Made by a program: the position numbers and the translations under genes. A DNA stretch of 64,000 nucleotides from Pedobacter jeongneungensis. GTDB lineage: Bacteria; Bacteroidota; Bacteroidia; Sphingobacteriales; Sphingobacteriaceae. The notes beneath the pieces are model-generated. The model was not told the DNA's origin and did not search any database. It worked only from the letters and a program-made list of their open reading frames with translations. Below are positions 61,553-64,000 of the stretch, piece after piece. Numbering within the stretch: the first letter of the stretch is position 1; each line of letters opens with the position of its first letter. The stretch is taken from the NCBI RefSeq assembly GCF_000633455.1, contig NZ_AYMG01000038.1, positions 62,001-126,000 of the forward strand. The letters run 5' to 3'.

Positions 61553-64000
61553 CTAAAAATTTACGTTCATTCCAAGGATATAAGATGTGGGTATTCTTAA
61601 GCCCAGTGTTTCAGGATCGATGGAAAGCGACTCCTTTGTCCAGATGATATTAGGGTTATCTATCTGGAATCTGAATTTAATACTGGAGGCTTTCATCTTC
61701 GCAGCGATTCTTCCGGGAAGTGCATAAGCGAGTATCAGCGTTCTGATCTTCATAAAATCTGCACGTTTTACGAAATAATCTGCGAACCGAAGTTGATTAT
61801 TATTGATTCCTGTTTTATAATATTGTCCAAATCCAGGTATGTAACTTTCTAAATTCTGTGGGCTCCAGCTGTTGAGCAGATAAGAAGGTAGTGCTCCGTA
61901 AGCAGGAACGGAATAAAGATTCGGGGGATTGTCGCGCAAAGAATGACCTCCGTAGTAAACGGCATAAACGCTCATGCTCAATCCCTTCCAGGAAACTTCG
62001 TTATTTATTGCGGCGTTAGTTACGGGCGTTGCTGTTCCCGAGTAAACTACTGCTCCCAGATCAGAACTTGGTACCGTGCCGGTTACCAGAGAACCATTGG
62101 AGATAAGGTATTGGGGTTGTCCGTTGGCATTTATACCTCTGTACTGGTAGGAAAACAAGGAGTTGACCGGATAATCAGTCTTAAAGGCCCCATTCCCTGC
62201 AAGCGCTGCAGGTGTCTTGATTACATCATCAACGTAAGTTATCCTATTCTTGTTATAGCCCAGGTTTAATGTAGACATCCATCTGAAACCACCATTAAAT
62301 TCAGGAATTAGCCATTCATAATTTATAGTAGCCTCGACACCGGTGTTGAGCATATCCCCGTTGTTTATGATCAGGGTAGAATAACCTTGGGTCACATCTA
62401 AACGTTTTCTGGCAAACAAATCGGTCCCTCTTTTGCTGTAAAAATCCAATGCACCATTCAGTCGGTTTTTCAGTATGGCGAAATCAAGGCCGAGATTAAA
62501 TGTTTTGGTTTTTTCCCAACGCAGATTAGGGTTTGGAGGAACGGTGACCGTTGCCACAGGCAGATTGGTATAAACCTGGGTACCTCCTATACTTGCCGTA
62601 AGCAGGCTGGTGTAGTTGGTGGCAATATTACCCGTTTGCCCGTAACTGGCCCTTAGTTTGAGTACATCAAAATTCACTAATTCCTGCAAAAACTGCTCCT
62701 CATTTACATTCCAGACAATACCGGCCGACCACAATGGGCTACCTCTGAATTTTGGGGCACCGCCAAAAAGATCGGCATAGTCCTTTCTGGCAGAGCCAAA
62801 AAGGGTATATTTCCGGTCGTAGGTATAAGTTAAATTAGCGTAGACTGATGCATACCTGTGGCGCGTATCGGTGTTGAGACCGAAAACATTGACATAGGGC
62901 GCAAATGCGCTTGAATTGGGGTAATTGAAGGCATTCCAAAAGGTGGAAGTTACCCTACTCAGCTGGTAAAAATCTATCGAAGAGGTGGACTGTATCTGAA
63001 GTTCATCATCATACCCAAAAAACCCACCTGTGGTACCGTAACTTCTGGTCTGCCTGAATTCATTTCCCGCGATTGCGTTTAGGCTGTGTTTGCCAATATC
63101 TTTGTTAAAATTGATTTGAAGACGGGCGGTGTAACTCGGTGATTTTAACTGATTGGTCAGCAAGCGTCCTCCGGCAGGCAATGTTCTTGCATAGGTCGCC
63201 GAGGCACCTGTCCCTGTTTGTTTTGCATAGGTATTGTTCAGCCAGCGCATCAGGTAACTCTGCGCTTCAGAGTAGCTGGAAATATCGGTATTATTATCCT
63301 CATACTGGAACTGGGGGCTGATGGTCAGTCCTGAAAAAGGTTTGATTGCAATGTTTATGAAATAACGTGAATTACGGGAAGTCGTGTTGCTGTAATCCCT
63401 TTCGAGCTCTGTAAGGTGATTGAATTTAAGGGAAGATAATCCGCTGGTGGTTTCAAACACATTATTGTAGGTGCTGTAAGGATTAAAGTCGGAGAGGTTG
63501 TAGGCTGCTCTGGAACCGTCCGGATTTAATAATCCGAAGTAGGCCGGAACGTTAAATGGATTAAGCGCATCCGCATTTCGCTGCTTTCGGACTTTCCCGA
63601 TTATCGTATTGATTCCGAAATTTGCCTCAACCCATTTGTTCAGGGTATAGTTTGCTTTATAAAACAAATTCAGCTGCCTGTTGGATGCATTAATCAGTCC
63701 AAGGTTATCGGTTTTATAGTTAACAACCAGGCTGGATGTAAAATTATCCCTGTTTACCCTCACTGCCATATTGTATTGCTGGATGAGCTGATTTTCCAGC
63801 GCATTGTTTTTATACTCCGCTAAAAAATCATGCGTTTTAAGTTCTGCCAGTCCTGCATTTAGCTGCGCTGTTGTTGAAATACCTTTTGCCCGCTGATAGT
63901 GCAGGTAAGCTACGGGGGAAATCCCGTTACCGGCCTGGATTGCAGACTCAAAATTTCCGGTCATCGTTGCTATCGTCCCCAAAATCCCGCTATTGAAATA
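61553..64000 (-). CDS. SusC-family TonB receptor, N-terminus beyond the window
   Basis: The frame is open to the last base of the window, so the gene is partial. The ~815 residues present are the end of the plug region and the barrel, with RVNRDNFTSSLVVNYKTDNL, FRGSPLWSAGIVWNVNEEQF, NLRWEKTKTFNLGLDFAILK, RNRLNGALDFYSKRGTDLF and a C-terminus SYILGMNVNF. These are hallmarks of SusC barrels. The signal peptide, and any STN domain, lie outside. It leads the SusC-SusD-TlpA operon. Confidence 0.92.
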   Translation of the reverse strand, partial: YFNSGILGTIATMTGNFESAIQAGNGISPVAYLHYQRAKGISTTAQLNAGLAELKTHDFLAEYKNNALENQLIQQYNMAVRVNRDNFTSSLVVNYKTDNLGLINASNRQLNLFYKANYTLNKWVEANFGINTIIGKVRKQRNADALNPFNVPAYFGLLNPDGSRAAYNLSDFNPYSTYNNVFETTSGLSSLKFNHLTELERDYSNTTSRNSRYFINIAIKPFSGLTISPQFQYEDNNTDISSYSEAQSYLMRWLNNTYAKQTGTGASATYARTLPAGGRLLTNQLKSPSYTARLQINFNKDIGKHSLNAIAGNEFRQTRSYGTTGGFFGYDDELQIQSTSSIDFYQLSRVTSTFWNAFNYPNSSAFAPYVNVFGLNTDTRHRYASVYANLTYTYDRKYTLFGSARKDYADLFGGAPKFRGSPLWSAGIVWNVNEEQFLQELVNFDVLKLRASYGQTGNIATNYTSLLTASIGGTQVYTNLPVATVTVPPNPNLRWEKTKTFNLGLDFAILKNRLNGALDFYSKRGTDLFARKRLDVTQGYSTLIINNGDMLNTGVEATINYEWLIPEFNGGFRWMSTLNLGYNKNRITYVDDVIKTPAALAGNGAFKTDYPVNSLFSYQYRGINANGQPQYLISNGSLVTGTVPSSDLGAVVYSGTATPVTNAAINNEVSWKGLSMSVYAVYYGGHSLRDNPPNLYSVPAYGALPSYLLNSWSPQNLESYIPGFGQYYKTGINNNQLRFADYFVKRADFMKIRTLILAYALPGRIAAKMKASSIKFRFQIDNPNIIWTKESLSIDPETLGLRIPTSYILGMNVNF

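Noticed and set aside
1..64000. CRISPR arrays, tRNA or rRNA genes
   Set aside because: No regularly spaced repeats, cloverleaf with CCA-proximal motifs or rRNA signatures were seen on reading both strands.

Overview
This window reads as part of a Bacteroidota chromosome, most likely a soil or plant-associated Sphingobacteriaceae such as a Pedobacter relative. The reasons are AT-rich DNA, several SusC/SusD pairs, an ECF-sigma/FecR pair beside a SusC with an STN domain, lipoboxes followed by lysines, Bacteroidota-type -7 promoter elements (TAnnTTTG) and weak Shine-Dalgarno signals. No tRNA, rRNA, CRISPR array or intact transposase was seen.

Layout. 1-5 kb: gene-poor accessory DNA with small lipoproteins, a DUF72 protein, gene fragments and copy A of a ~114-bp repeat. 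5-12.2 kb: a leftward iron/siderophore-type uptake operon (TonB receptor, DUF4374 lipoprotein, two small membrane proteins, PepSY membrane protein, alpha/beta hydrolase) with a recognisable promoter and a leader hairpin. 12.5-14.6 kb: an AraC regulator and a FAD monooxygenase. 14.6-16.7 kb: decayed genes, copy B of the repeat, and a small basic protein whose C-terminus recurs at the window start.

16.7-29.4 kb is a dense defence island. It holds an orphan pair (helical protein + AAA ATPase), an unrecognised helical protein, a tight four-gene operon (AAA ATPase, HNH nuclease, DUF4209/HEPN protein, ApeA-like HEPN protein) and a Septu-like PtuA-PtuB pair. Both AAA-HNH pairs run the same way and use the same TAATG stop/start overlap. 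The four-gene operon is the best candidate here for an undescribed system: a Septu-like ATPase-nuclease sensor coupled to two putative HEPN ribonucleases.

29.9-39.8 kb: a nutrient-uptake locus in the order ECF sigma, FecR anti-sigma, STN-SusC, SusD, TlpA-like thioredoxin and alpha/beta hydrolase; its substrate is unknown. 40.4 kb: a VOC-family protein.

41-58.3 kb is a beta-mannan utilisation locus. SusC, SusD, an IPT/TIG glycan-binding lipoprotein, a GH5 mannanase and a lipoprotein GH26 bind, cut and import mannan. A second operon (GH26, sodium:solute symporter, GH130 mannosylglucose phosphorylase, mannobiose 2-epimerase) turns mannobiose into mannose-1-phosphate and glucose. An AraC regulator sits between the two operons and a sialate-O-acetylesterase-type esterase, probably removing acetyl groups, faces them. 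Palindromes with GATAA half-sites occur in front of the AraC/GH26 divergent promoters and in front of the esterase. 58.9-64 kb: a further TlpA protein, SusD and SusC (truncated by the window end).
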